Below are positions 1 to 11,467 of a stretch of DNA of 64,000 nt, piece by piece. Both the position numbers and the translations under genes were made by a program. Where the stretch lies: positions 1-64,000 of the forward strand of contig JAHLKI010000035.1 of the NCBI GenBank assembly GCA_025602905.1, written 5' to 3'. Source of the DNA: Phlyctochytrium arcticum (taxonomy: Eukaryota; Chytridiomycota; Chytridiomycetes; Chytridiales; Chytridiaceae). Below the pieces are notes generated by a model. The model made no database searches. It was not told the origin of the DNA and saw only the letters and a list, made by a program, of their open reading frames with translations. The stretch's first letter is position 1. The number at the start of each line of letters is the position of its first letter.

Positions 1-1655
1 CCAGGACCCTTGTGGCTTGAGACCATGGCCAGCTTTTGCAGTCGCAGCAACGACGGAACATTGTTTGAAACCTCAGTCATGGCTTTGATGAGGCTGCCCA
101 CCGTTCGATCGGCCGGGTTGGCGATCCTGCTCTCCAAAATGTTGAATGCCTCGTCCGGTTGCGTCTTGAACAGAGCCTTGAGTAACGGAACAGTAAACAA
201 CGTGTCTGTAACTGGAAGACTTCCAGTACATGTCTTGTAAGCAGCCAGCGCCTGCTCCACTTTGCCCGCATCAAGCCATAATCGACCATAACTAAAAATG
301 GTCAAAAAGTTGGGTCGCGTATCCGGATCGTTGCTTGCGCGAGTCAACATTTCAGCCGCAAGGTCCAGATCCTTGGCTTGAGCAGCCCCCGCAAATGCAA
401 CATTGAAAGTGGACCCGTTGGGTGTGGGCAGGGCCTTTTCTTTTGTCATGCGTTGAAATAGAGCTTTGGCGGCTTCCACGTCTCCTTCGGCAAAGTAGGC
501 CCGAAGCAGTGCATTGTAGGATCGTATCCCAGGCACAACATTGTGTTGGGGCATGAGCCGCTCAACAACGTCCAACCCAATTGCGGCCTTTTTGCTATCA
601 CCCAGCGCCTGAATAAAGGCCGCAAACACACTTTCCTTGTCGTGGCCTTCTGAATCCGTCACCCTCCGTTGAGCAGTTGGTGCTTGCAAATATGCCTCCA
701 AATACCGTTGAGCGTTATATACATCCCCGATCCGTCCATACATGCGAATAATGTCACAGTACTCGGGAACATGGGGACGTACGGATTGTGTTGTCATGCG
801 GGATACCCATTCCTCAACCTTTTCCGGGGTGCGGTTGATAATATAGGTTTGCAACACCATGTGAAGGATGGCCGGACTCAAGGTCCATTTTTTGTTGACG
901 GCATCGGCCACAACGGATTCCAGTCCTTGAAGAATAGTCTTATCCTCCAATTTCGCAATTCGAAATTCCAGGGTCTCAAGTCCCTTTTCCAAATCCGAGT
1001 CCACCGCCTTTGATTCCACAATCCGTGCCCGCTCCTCATCTATCCGCTGCTTGAGCCGGAAATAGTCGATCCGCTGTTTCCGTTCCCTGATGACATGATT
1101 TCTAACAACCATTTCCAGGAGCTGGGCATTCACCCCCCAATCCCGTGAAACGACTGCTTGCCAAATCGCCAAAAAGACACTAGTCCCCCGGAGCAGATCA
1201 GTGGGGATCTTGTCAAAGCGATGCGCAATGTAGGTATACTCGTCGATGGTCCAATCGGCATGGTTGCCAGCCTCTTCTCCCTGCAAGAAGGCGTCCCGGG
1301 TCGCTGAGATGGCATTGTTGTTTTGCTGGAAGAGGGCTTCTACTTTTTCGTTGTGGTTTTTCTGGGAGGATGTCGTCCTGGCTCCAGACTCTCGAGACGG
1401 TTTTGAAATATCCCGTTTGTCCGACTTTGCTGAAACCTGTTCTGACTTCTCTGGCTTCTCCACAATCACTTCGGGCTCATGCGTCTCTGCTTCAAGAAGC
1501 GCCGCCAAGTCGAGTGAAGACTTCTTGTTTGCCTGTTGTTGCGAATACAGCCTCCTTTCGCATTGTCCCAAAGTAGCAACAGCAACACGCCTGGGCTCAA
1601 TGAGAGTCCAGCTCTTTCCTGCCCTTGCCGCCCGAAGGATTCCAGTGCGTAGCAT
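1..1655 (-). CDS. Mitochondrial PPR-repeat protein, partial (3' end outside window)
   Basis: This reads open from the ATG at 1655 to the window edge, about 551 codons, with no intron needed. The N terminus is Arg-rich and free of acidic residues and ends in RRLYSQQ, which looks like a mitochondrial presequence with an R-x-Y/S processing site. The body carries helical 35-residue-type units (EYCDIIRMYGRIGDVYNAQ, then SYNALLRAYFAEGDVEAAK), typical of pentatricopeptide repeats, so it probably binds organellar RNA for processing, stability or translation. A damaged tandem copy lies directly upstream at 2433-4408, which makes this the likely functional one. The RNA target and orthology cannot be told from sequence. 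The C terminus is not visible. Confidence 0.8.
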   Translation of the reverse strand, partial: MLRTGILRAARAGKSWTLIEPRRVAVATLGQCERRLYSQQQANKKSSLDLAALLEAETHEPEVIVEKPEKSEQVSAKSDKRDISKPSRESGARTTSSQKNHNEKVEALFQQNNNAISATRDAFLQGEEAGNHADWTIDEYTYIAHRFDKIPTDLLRGTSVFLAIWQAVVSRDWGVNAQLLEMVVRNHVIRERKQRIDYFRLKQRIDEERARIVESKAVDSDLEKGLETLEFRIAKLEDKTILQGLESVVADAVNKKWTLSPAILHMVLQTYIINRTPEKVEEWVSRMTTQSVRPHVPEYCDIIRMYGRIGDVYNAQRYLEAYLQAPTAQRRVTDSEGHDKESVFAAFIQALGDSKKAAIGLDVVERLMPQHNVVPGIRSYNALLRAYFAEGDVEAAKALFQRMTKEKALPTPNGSTFNVAFAGAAQAKDLDLAAEMLTRASNDPDTRPNFLTIFSYGRLWLDAGKVEQALAAYKTCTGSLPVTDTLFTVPLLKALFKTQPDEAFNILESRIANPADRTVGSLIKAMTEVSNNVPSLLRLQKLAMVSSHKGP

Positions 1656-1950
1656 TTTCGTTGTTTGTGCTTGCTGATCGAATCCTAAATCGGATTTTGA
1701 GAGGGCGGAGGTTTGGTTTTTTCCGCTGCGCCACAGATCGCCTCAAATTCCGACGATTCAAAAAACGTTGCTGTCAAAATCCAAATTTCCTGCTCTCTTT
1801 TCTGAATTATCCATGTTGAATCTATTGACAATGGGTGGGAAAATGTACAGGGCACAGCTGCTACTATTAAAAGTGCATACAACGTATCAGAACCTCAAAT
1901 TCAACATGGGAGCGAACTACCACAATTCATCCCTGGAAATATACTTCACC

Positions 1951-2337
1951 TCATCCAGGCCCGACCGCCAACGGAAAGTCGTTCGTTTCGGTGGGGTCGT
2001 CGAGCATGTAGAGGTAGTCTTGGAAAACAGGTTTAGGGGCGATGGTGACTGTCCTTCAAAGCGTTGGATAAAGTCGTCGGATACGTCCATGCCCAGGATT
2101 CGGCAGATCAAAAGTCCTTTGTGAGTAGCATCCAAATCTAGTTTGAAGTGATGCACTAGAGCAGATGAAACAAATTCTCCCCGCCCAAGTTGATAACAAT
2201 AAAGTGATAATGTGAGACGCATTGTCGAAAGGGAGTATAGGCTACATACCAGCCCTGGCCGTGCCGATGTGCTCTTCGGTCAAAGAAGAACAAAATGATG
2301 TGTGCGTTTCTTTGCCTGATGATGGTAAAATTGGCAT
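1951..2337 (-). CDS. Small two-exon protein of unknown function, possibly frameshifted
   Basis: Exon 1 runs from the ATG at 2337 to 2250. A GTATGT...CTAG intron (2138-2249, 112 nt, longer than its neighbours) leads into exon 2 from 2137. The joined frame is protein-like and hydrophilic (SLTEEHIGTARAD, then LLICRILGMDVSDDF). Near 2050 the better-looking frame shifts by one base after RFEGQ, and the shifted frame (FQDYLYMLDDPTETND) ends at 1951. The unshifted frame runs on with a biased Ser/Thr-rich tail to 1917. A lost G in a CAGGTC context would explain this. I do not recognise the family. It may be a small gene with a sequencing error, or a recent pseudogene between the two PPR copies. Confidence 0.4.
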
Positions 2338-2432
2338 TCCATAGTCAATACAACTTTGATTGGGGAATCTAAAAGAAAATGGTCAGAATCACTCTTTGAC
2401 ACCAAACGCACTGGAGACGCGTACATCCATCA

Positions 2433-4408
2433 TCAGACTTTTTTCCACTGTCGATTAAGCTCATCCAGTTTGAATTTCTCGAGTCCCCGAGTCACAACAC
2501 TGCGCAATTCCTGGGTAGGCTGCACGTCACACGCCGCCATACCGGCCAGTAAGCAGGCATGATACTTTGAGATATCCTTCAGGATCGCCGCCCGAGACGA
2601 AGGTGAAATTTGGAATAAGGCATGGTAAAGCAACGTAAAGTCTTCAATCGTCAGCTTTAGGTTCTGGTGCTATTGTTCGTACGATTGCAAGAGCTTGATG
2701 CGTGGCAACCAAGGACGATCATGGCCCGAAATTATTGCCAGCTTTTGCAGTCGGAGCAGTGCCGGTACGTTGTCGTCTACAATCTCAACCATAGCTTTGA
2801 TGAGGCTGCTCGCCGCTCGGTCCGCCGGGTTGGCTATCCTGTTCTCCAAAATGTTGAACGCCTCGTCCGGTTGCGTCTTGAAAAGTGCTTTGAGTAAGAA
2901 AATCGTAAGCAACGTATTCGGGACGGCACCATGCGCAATCAGCATCTGGTAAGCAGCCAGTGCCTCCGCCAGTTTTCCCGCTTCAAGACATGATCGGCCA
3001 TAACTACACACGGTCGAAGAACTGGGGGGTCGAGCATACGGTTCGTTGACGAGTCGCGTCAGCATCTGAGACGCAACTTCCAGATCTTTGGCCTGGATAG
3101 CCCCCGCAAACGCAGCATTGAAAGTGAACCCGTTGGGTGTGGGCAGTGCCTTTTCGTCCGTCATGCGTTGGAACAGGGCTTTTGCAGCTTCCACGTCCCC
3201 TTCGGCAAAAAAAGCCCGTACTAGTGCATTGTAGGATCTTATCCCTTATCCCCGGTACAATATGGTACTGTGGCATGAGTCGCTCGAGTGCGTCCGACGC
3301 AATTGCGGCCTTTTTGCTGTCGCCCATCGCCAAAAAAAATGCCGCAAACACATGTTCTTCTTCGCGCACTGCTGACTCCTTCTTCCCGAATTGACGCAGC
3401 AGCCGCATTACCCGTGTTATTGCTTGCAAATACGTCTCCAAATACCGCTGGGCGTTACGCACATCCCCGGTCCGTCCATACATGCGAATAATACCACAAT
3501 ACTCTCCGACACTGGGTTTTACGGATTGTTGGGCCATGAGGGTCACCCATTCCTCGACTTTTTGCGGGATGTGGTTCACGATATACGCCTGAATATGCAG
3601 AACTGGCGGAGTCAGCGTCCAATTTTTCTTGGTAGCATCGGCAATAACGGATTCCAGTCCTTGAAGAATAGTCTTATCCTCCAATTTCGTGAGTTGAGCT
3701 TCCATGCTCTCGAGCGTCCTCTCCACATCCCGGTCAACAGCCTTCTGATTCCCACTCCTTGCCCGCTCTTCATCCACCCACCACTTGAGCCGAAAATAAC
3801 TGATCCGCTGTTTCCATTCCCGCACAACATGAGCGTTCACAATGACTTCCAGTAACTGGTCATTCATCTCCAAGTCTCGTGAAATGACTGCTCTCCAAAT
3901 CGTCAAAGACACCAGCTCCGTGGGATACGTCAGCGGGAATCTGGTTAAAGCAACTAGCCGGGTAGGTATAGTCGTCGATGGTCCAATCGGCATGGTCGCC
4001 GGCCGCTTCACCCTGAAAGAAGGCATCCCGGGCGGCATTGTCGCTTTGATGGAAGAGGGCTTCTATTTTGTCGTTCCTTCGGGAGAGGACGTTCGTTGTG
4101 TTGCTTGCCTGGATTGGTAATGGTCGGATTAAGTTTTTTCGTTTTGAAGATATAAATTTTGCAAATTTCTGCAAACTCGACTCTACTGAAGGCCGCGCTG
4201 ACTTCTTCAAGCTCGCGTCGGGCACATGCGTCTCCGCTTCTCGCATCGCCCCCAAGTCAAGTGAGGACATGCTATCCTTCATGGCAGCCTGTTGCGAATA
4301 CGATCTCCAATCGACTTGCCCCACAGCAGACGTACCAGCACGCCTGTGCTCAATGAGAGTCCGGCTCTTTCCTGCCCTTGCTGCCCGAAAGAATCCCGCG
4401 CGTATCAT
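2433..4408 (-). pseudogene. Second PPR copy, broken by two frameshifts and a stop codon
   Basis: This is a tandem paralogue of the PPR gene at 1-1655, same strand and collinear along its length. It keeps a similar presequence (start 4408, then RSYSQQ) and PPR units. There are three lesions. About 3920, two bases are missing relative to copy 1. Near 3245 the 7-base unit TTATCCC is tandemly duplicated. At about 2670 an in-frame TAG follows SYEQ, and similarity-free but protein-like coding continues to 2433. None has intron-like borders. Either the copy is dead, or it lost function recently, because between lesions it is still close to copy 1. Copy 1 ends outside the window before the last segment can be compared. 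Confidence 0.75.
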
Positions 4409-6250
4409 TATCGTCGTTGTTGTTTGTTCTGGGGATGGAAGTGCGATCTCTGATTTTGACAGTTTGGCAAGCGGTCCGAGCGGTCCTTCGACTGCGCCAC
4501 TTACTCACCAGCCAAATCGGCGTCGGGAGGAGTGGGGAGGTCACCCCAACCTTTTATACTCGCGTATCATACATTTGACAGCTGTTGGACCTGTCAAATG
4601 TCAGATACGGATGAAAGCCCGTGTAGGGCATTCCGTGAGATTGGGTCTCATCAGAGCTGTTCGTAGGAACCGGTACGATAGTAAAACGGCAATGTATGTC
4701 CTCGTATGAGCACCTTATCCTTCCCGTGGTCTAAATGATAGCTTGACTGATACATTGTACGAAAAAGATTTTGCTGTCGACCTCGCCGGCCGGTCCATCT
4801 CTCAATTTCTCAGGGCCGGTGGGATCTACCCCACAAAGTTGATGCCAGGGATGTTAACCGTCGTCATTCAAAGTACTGGTAGGATACCCCCGGGCCCATG
4901 ACTTTCGGCCATCACGTTCTTGGAGGGAAACCCCAGAAACCCCATCTCCGAGTTGTATGGCGGGCCACAACAAGCGGCTGGAAAAGCGCCGGAGACAGCG
5001 CATCCGTCCCACCCGACAAGAGAGACCAGCCAAAACTTTCACGACGGCCATTGTCATACTGAATAATCTTGCATTGCATGTGTGAATGATCATACTTGAG
5101 CCATCTTGTATATCGAGTAGACACACACATTATTGGAGTGAATTCTAAGCGTGAATCCGGGTGAAGATTATGGGTAGGCATTTTGTTCGGGTCCTGGGAA
5201 CAGATCATACTGGTAGTATTGTTCAGAAAAGTCCGACAGCTCGTCCTACACATATCTCTCAGGCAATGCTTCCATTTACTCGCATACGAGTACAACTCAG
5301 TACAATATCTAGAGCTCCGCTTGCTTGTGACTTGAAATGAAAGTTGCTTCCCCCGATCCTGAGAGGTCCATGATAAAATGACTAAAATTCTTGGAAACAT
5401 GTTGACGATTTCCAACATTTGAGAAACCTCTTTCAGCCGAAGCTGCTACTGCAGCTACTCGATGATATGACGGATGCAAGCATTAGATCAACAACAACTT
5501 ATTTAGTGATCTCGGTCACTCGCACAATCGCTGTTCCAGAACAGTACCGGGGATGATTGATTTTTTGCAAACTGTTTGTTGGGTCGTTTGTGGTTTCTGT
5601 GAGATGCTTGCTCGCATCCAGACGCGGCGAACATTTTGTTTAGATCCCACAAGATGCATGTACAATGTACATAAACATGGTGCATGATATGGAATCATGC
5701 CAGAGCGATGCATGCAACCCGAGATCACAGCTCTCGCGGATACATGCCAATCTTGAAAAAAGCCGGTGGTTGTTGTATTGTCGTCCTTTGGCCACCAGCA
5801 AGCGACCTTTGCGTAACGCGTGTGCATCGCTGGGGCAAAAAGATGTTTGAACACCAGCACGGACAAAAATGTTGTTTTTGGTCGGTGCAGAAAGGTTTCT
5901 CCCCAACCAAAGGAGGCTTGAAAAAACCTGCGTAAACGGGGCCCGGTTTTTATGTGCATTGCTCGCCCGGGGATCAAACATTCTTTTTACACCTTTTGCA
6001 CCATTGTTGCTCAATTTGCTTTGGATTTACGATAACTTTTGGCCATAACGTTTTCTCTTGTTGCTGGCTTGCCTTTCAACACACCCCAAGTTTTTTCGAT
6101 TCCATTTGCCCCCCGCCGCCCCAAAACTCTGTTTCGAAAGCCCAACCGTTCTCTTTCTTTGCTTGTCATGAACAGATCCCTGCGATAGCCTCATAGGTAG
6201 CTCATGTTAGATTGAAAGGAGGGGAGAGAGAGGATATCAAAACTGCAAAG
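4409..6250. other. Intergenic, 1.8 kb, no gene recognised
   Basis: Open frames of 60-168 codons occur on both strands, but they overlap each other, have uneven composition and match no family I know. No tRNA-like fold or tandem array was seen. The last few hundred bases, rich in CT and TTTT tracts, should hold the promoter of the receptor gene at 6251. Confidence 0.5.
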
Positions 6251-8711
6251 ATGATGGGACTCGTCAAGTTGATCTCGCTATCACTTTTATGCGGAATAGT
6301 GGCTGCTCAAGATGGACCCACTGAAGGCTGCACGACCTACGATGTGCCCAACGGGATCTGCAATAACCTCTTGACCTACCCCGTCTCTCCGCTCGTTTCA
6401 CCCGGATATGCCGAACAAGGCCTGGAAGATCGTCGAGTCCGGTTACTCAAAGTCATCCTGATGCCATACCCGCAATGCTATGCGTCCTACGTCGCTTGGG
6501 CTTGTTCATCCGCATTTCCCAAATGTGAAGAAAGTAAGGGCCGATGGGACATCTAATCAACTGGGAGTTGCGCGCTAATCCACTTTCCCATTTAGCTGCT
6601 AATGTCACCATGTTGTTCTTACCATGTCGATCGACCTGTGATGAAGCTTATAGCAGCTGCAAATCCATTTTTGAATCTCAAGGGCTGACCGCCTATCTAC
6701 CCAACTGCAGCGGAAAAGTATCCGGCAGCCGACTGCCTTACCCCAATCGTGACGAGAAATGTGTTGCGTTCACGACAAGTACGTTTTGTTTCTATAGACA
6801 TTTTGTTCCAGATTCTGATTCTCTTGATTCGCATAGCTGGCAATAGCAGCCAAACAATCAATCCTCTTCTTACAACTGATACCTCTTCCGGCAAACAAAT
6901 CATCCAGTTCCCACCTCAATGTCCCGACCCTTTAGTCTCCAACCCGAATTTCTCCATCCCACTTACCCGAAAACGTCCCTGCGTGGGGGCCTGCTGCCTC
7001 CCCTGTCCTCATCTCAACGCCTTTTTCCCCAAGGGGAGTTTGACAGCTTACCAGGGCGTAACGGATACCCTCCGCGCACTCTCGGCCATTTTATCGTTGG
7101 TGATTGTCGTATCGTATCTGCTCTTACCCGAGAAACGGAAACAACCCATCATTGTCTGCTTTATGCTTGCCGTGTTTGTGTATTGTTTACCCATCTACCT
7201 CAATTTTGGCCGCCGGACGGCCACGCAATGCGGGGACGATGGGGTCTCTGAGGCCGACCAGGGAAGCAACACATTATGCGCAGTCCAGGGCTCTATCGCG
7301 GTTTTTGGATTCATTGCAGGTGTACTCTGGTGCAGCTTTATGATCCTGAATATGCACATGGTAAGTCATGACCCTCCTTCCACACCGTGAGAAATCAGAT
7401 CTAAAAACCTCTTTTTTGATGTGCTAGACGATAGTATGGAATAAGCATGTCCTCCGCAACAAGTTATGGATCGCCCACATTTTCTGCTGGGGCCTCCCCC
7501 TCCTCATCACAACCCTTGCCGTCTATTTACGCGCCATGGCCTTCCAATTCGGATCCATATGCTTTCTGACGCCCGAACAAGCCCCCAACTTATTCTTCTA
7601 CCCCATGTCTCCCTTCATCCTTATCTCGTTTCTCCTGCAAGTTTGGACAGCTATTTACGTCGGCCGGATCACGATGAAGGCTGCACGGACCTTTGGACGG
7701 ACGCTGCCCTTCCTGTGGAGTTCCCGAATTACGGGGGAATCTACTGCAGAAGAGAACACGAAGCGGGCCATCAAGGGCTGGCAAATCCATTGGAGAAGTT
7801 ACTGCGTGACATCCGTCATCTTAATCACCTATTTTTACTTTTATGTGAGTTTTCTCTTTGGTTCAGGACGTGTGTTTGTTTTTTTTCTCACGCTTTGGAT
7901 AGATATTCTACTTTACGCAAATGACTCATATATACGAGATTGATGTCAACACACAGTTCCTCAAAGACTGGTTTACGTGCATCTTGCATCCGGACGGCAC
8001 ACAAGACGCCTGTTCCAGTATTTCAACGTAAGTCGTGTGCCCAAATCCGGAAGTTTGTCTGATCCAATATTAACCAAAGATTTACAACACAGACCTCATC
8101 TTCCCCCCTACTTTTTCCTCGTTTTGTCCGAGGCACTCCCGGGTGTTGTCGGCATCTGGCTGTTTGTCGTGTACGCCTTTCGCCCCAGCATCCTCTCCGA
8201 CTGGCGCTCTCTGCTACGCTCCTGGCGAGCCCGTCGAGCACGGCAAGCCCAGCATCAGAATCATACCGGCCACCCACAAGACTCTCCGAGCAACATACCC
8301 CTCAACATCTGGCGAAACGACTCGCGGCGGACGGCTGTCGTGACTCCCGTCTTACCGGCAGTCAGCGACCCATCAGCCCAATGGACCACCCGGTCCCATT
8401 CCGAACAACCTCCGTCACCCGGCCGCAGTCCCTTTGACGAATACTTCCGCTCCTTAACCCCCCGCCCTTTCACTCCAGTCTCCATCCCCCACCGCGGATC
8501 CACCTCCCACCCCCTCTACGACAACAACCCCGATGAATTCATCACTCCACCAGGCTCCCCCGCCCTCCCCCCATCCTCCTCAGGGGCAGTCCGCTACGTC
8601 CTGGCCTATGAAGGCAGCGCCTATGATCCAGACCGAACGACCGGATACCCTCGCCCCAACACGGAATTCGCCCGGCCACCCCCTAGATGTCACAAACGTA
8701 TGCAGATCTAG
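6251..8711 (+). CDS. Frizzled/Smoothened-type 7TM receptor with extracellular Cys-rich domain
   Basis: Six exons (6251-6533, 6596-6778, 6837-7360, 7428-7844, 7903-8027, 8093-8711) join to 716 residues with consensus GT...AG borders and matching phases. A signal peptide (LISLSLLCGIVAAQ) precedes a Cys-rich ectodomain of about 210 residues resembling the Frizzled CRD (YPQCYASYVAWACSSAFPKC, LPCRSTCDEAYSSC). Seven hydrophobic helices follow, including a TM3 with GFIAGVLWCSFMILN and a TM7 ending in VVYAFRP. The cytoplasmic tail, about 190 residues, is Pro/Ser-rich and disordered. I see no KTxxxW Dishevelled-binding motif after TM7. Fungi have no Wnt ligands, so ligand and output are unknown. Receptors of this class have been described in early-diverging fungi and in Dictyostelium. 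The ATG at 6254 is an equally good start. Confidence 0.85.
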
Positions 8712-9003
8712 TCTATTTTTTTTTTAATTTTTCCTTCTGAAACTTTTATTTGTTGTTCTTGGGTTGCCTTTTTTATCTTGTACATTCTTATTTAAAGTCA
8801 AAGATAGTATGAAACATTTCCTCTCTGTGTGACTTTTCGTTGGTCGTCAACCCCAGTGCGAGTTGGTCAAAACTGATCCACGCGCTTCACATCAAAAAGC
8901 TACACTTTGGAAAATGTGACAATTTTTCACCCAACGTCGATCCGACGACCATATCTTACCAGTAGTAGAAAGCCTGCACCGGAAAAGACCTGAATCGCCA
9001 ACA

Positions 9004-9681
9004 ATGGCCACAACACTCCCCATAACTCTTCCCCCACCCGCTATCCCCACCTCACCACTAATCTTCACTTCCCCCCGTCTCCTCCTCCGAACCCACCAGC
9101 CAGCAGACTACCCCGGCCTCCTCCACATTCTCTCCGACCCAACCACCATGACCTACCTCCCCGGCCTCGGCCCCTCCCTAAACTGGACACTCGAAACCAT
9201 TGCCGCCCGGCAAGAAATGAAGGTGGGGTTGGAACGGGCCGGTGAAGCGACTGCGGCGACGATTATCCTCAAGAAACAACAACCTAAGACGGGACCCTGT
9301 GAAGTAGATGAAGGGACTGTGATTGGGATGTGTGGGTTCCGCATCCTCGATCGCGTCAGACGAGAAGCAGAACTGGGGATTGTGCTCCATCACGTATATC
9401 ACGGGACGGGATTGGCTCAAGAAGGGATGTACCTGCAACTAGCGTATGCGTTTGATGTCCTGGATCTGAAAGTCGTCTGTATGGTTACGGGAATGGATAA
9501 TGTGCCTATGCAGAGCATGTTGAAGAGGATGGGGGTGTCGGAGGGGAAGGTTATGAAGATTGATCCGGTTGGAAACGCTCTGGGGGGTGGTGAGGCCCTT
9601 CGGTTTGAGGTGAAGAAGGCGGATTGGGAGAATGGTGTGAGAGATTGTCTGGCAAGTCGGGTTTTGAAGTCAATAGACTAG
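9004..9681 (+). CDS. GNAT-family N-acetyltransferase (RimJ/RimL-like)
   Basis: Single exon, 225 residues. It starts the Acetyltransf_3 pattern with SPRLLLRTHQPADYPGLL, has the central strand GMCGFRILDRVRREAELGIV, and then the acetyl-CoA segment GTGLAQEGMYLQLAYAFD, followed by the C-terminal NVPMQSMLKRMGVSEGKV helix typical of RimJ/RimL proteins. The reaction is transfer of an acetyl group from acetyl-CoA to an amine. The substrate (protein N terminus, small amine or antibiotic-like molecule) cannot be told. No signal peptide, so presumably cytosolic. Its third-position base use is as GC-rich as its neighbours, giving no sign of recent transfer. The upstream gene ends at 8711. Confidence 0.75.
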   Translation: MATTLPITLPPPAIPTSPLIFTSPRLLLRTHQPADYPGLLHILSDPTTMTYLPGLGPSLNWTLETIAARQEMKVGLERAGEATAATIILKKQQPKTGPCEVDEGTVIGMCGFRILDRVRREAELGIVLHHVYHGTGLAQEGMYLQLAYAFDVLDLKVVCMVTGMDNVPMQSMLKRMGVSEGKVMKIDPVGNALGGGEALRFEVKKADWENGVRDCLASRVLKSID

Positions 9682-10036
9682 AGCCTTTGGATATGTGGAA
9701 TCAGATGGTGCCATTTTTTGGCATCACTGTTAGAGTAGGGGATAGAGCCTCACTACATCTCACAGATGGCACCGAACGAAACCGGGGCGTGCTGGTATGA
9801 GTTGAGCTCAACGTAGAGATTATCAATATGTCCGCTGGGAAAAGCAAAATAGTAGCATGAAGCATAGAATAGGCAACTTTTTTGAGTAGCAGCCGAGTTA
9901 CTATCCATTATGAGGATAGACTCTGGCAAATTCTCTGAATGGGAATAGCTATATTATATTTTACACAATGCAATGCAATGCAAACGAGACAGAATATACA
10001 AAATGGGAATGGACAGATGATAACAAAGTGCGAGCG
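9682..10036. other. Intergenic spacer between convergent genes
   Basis: About 355 bp of 3' flank shared by the GNAT gene and the LRR gene. AT-rich, with poly(A)-signal-like ATATTATATT near 9950. No gene seen. Confidence 0.6.
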
Positions 10037-11185
10037 CTAAGCGATATCCATTTTAGCCGACTTTGATTTCCGGCCGGCCTTGACATCTTGCTTAACAAAC
10101 TTTTCCTTGCTCTTACGCGCGTAATCCATTTGCCGCTTGGCATTCTTGTCGACGAGTCGCTTCCCGCCGCGGCTAGAGGGAGCCTCATCGTCACCATCAC
10201 TATCACCAGCAGCAGCATCACCGCCGGCCTTTCTTCGATCCTTGGCCCGCTTTCCGACCACACCCCGTGTTGTTTCCTTTCCAGCATCGGCTCCGTATCG
10301 TTTTGCGACGTAGCGGACAAAGGATGGGTCACCAGAGGACCAGCGCTTGCGGTATTCTGATGTGAATTCGGATCCAGATTCGGTATCCAACCCTTCAATG
10401 CGGTGCAAGAAGAGTTGAAACTCGGTATCAAGATGATCTGTTGTCACAGTCTCTTGTCTACTATTATCATTATCGTCATTGTCGCTGTTGCTGTCCACGG
10501 CCATGCCCGGTTCTTCATCGTCTTCGTAACCGCCTTCTTCGACTTCAGCCTCATCGTCGGTATCATAATAATCTTTCCGCCAGGCCTCCTCCTTTTCCGA
10601 TTCAGGTTCGCTGCTGCCGTCACTCTCTTCGACAGCCACCCCACCCACATCATCGGCCGTGACATTGCCCGCCCCTCCGAGCACCGCCAGACGTCCCCTG
10701 TCGACCAATACGCGTACTGCAGGCGGAAGCTTGTCTTCCACCTCTGCGTTTCCTTCTACATCCAAAATCTCGAGATCAGCGAGATCGGCAAGGGACGTGG
10801 GGATGGACGAGATTTTGTTTTGTGAAATGTCCAGGTAGGTTAACCGGGGGAAAAACTTTAGATCCGGCACAGCCGTCAACCGATTGTCTCCGCTGCAAAT
10901 GGCTTACAATGAGATTTCTCACGCGAGGTTTGTATCAAAAAAAGCAATGACAACTTACAGTAAGAGAGCTGTGATGTTCTTCAAGCGCTCAGCGTCTACG
11001 GGCAGGCCTTTGAGCTCTAAACTCCGCAGATCGAGCACGCCCGTCTTTCTTGCTTCTGCCAGTCGTTGGCGGACGGTAGGAGTGTCCTGTTCGGGCCCGG
11101 CATCGCTCTTTTTTGTGGTGGTGACAGTGGCCTTTGTTCGTGTGAAGCGGGTGCCTCCGCCCTTTGTGGAAGTTGTGCTAAACAT
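10037..11185 (-). CDS. Leucine-rich repeat protein with acidic and basic nuclear-type tail
   Basis: Exon 1 is 10959-11185, exon 2 is 10037-10892 (intron GTAAGT...TTTGCAG), giving 360 residues. The N-terminal third holds about four LRRs (VLDLRSLELKGLPVDAERL, LTYLDISQNKISSIPTSLA, LEILDVEGN). An acidic Asp/Glu stretch follows in the middle, and the last 130 residues are rich in Lys/Arg, suggesting a nuclear or nucleolar place and a protein-binding role. The acidic middle includes DTDDEAEVEEGGYEDDEE. I cannot assign an orthologue. The start at 11185 is chosen because it opens the spliced frame, and an upstream in-frame Met at 11278 lies in what looks like leader. The gene diverges from the Mit_KHE1 gene, 282 bp between start codons. 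Confidence 0.7.
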
Positions 11186-11467
11186 TGTAAAGTTTCCGTA
11201 TAGATATTCGTATGGATAATGGAAGTTGTTAAATGCGTAAAGTGTTTTCCTTTTTTCCTGGGGGGTGGTATAATGCAAAATCGGCCTTTTTATAACAACT
11301 TTTTGTGGGGCAGCTCCGAAGAGTCCGACGTCATGAAGTCACATCCTGACTCAGCCACACACTCGGTACTTTGGCTGTAAATGGCTTAATGGGCGACGTC
11401 CCAAAATTCCGCTCTGGAAAACTTGAACTTGAAAACTCGGGACCATATTTGGCAAAGGACTGTCAAG

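Noticed and set aside
4912..5418. Minus-strand frame of 168 codons
   Set aside because: Composition unlike neighbouring genes, no domain and overlapping frames on the other strand.
5516..6014. Overlapping minus-strand frames of 124-153 codons
   Set aside because: They overlap each other in different frames and match nothing.
10403..10825. Plus-strand hydrophobic frame of 140 codons
   Set aside because: Complement of the acidic stretch of the LRR protein; GAT/GAA repeats read backwards give Ile/Val/Phe.
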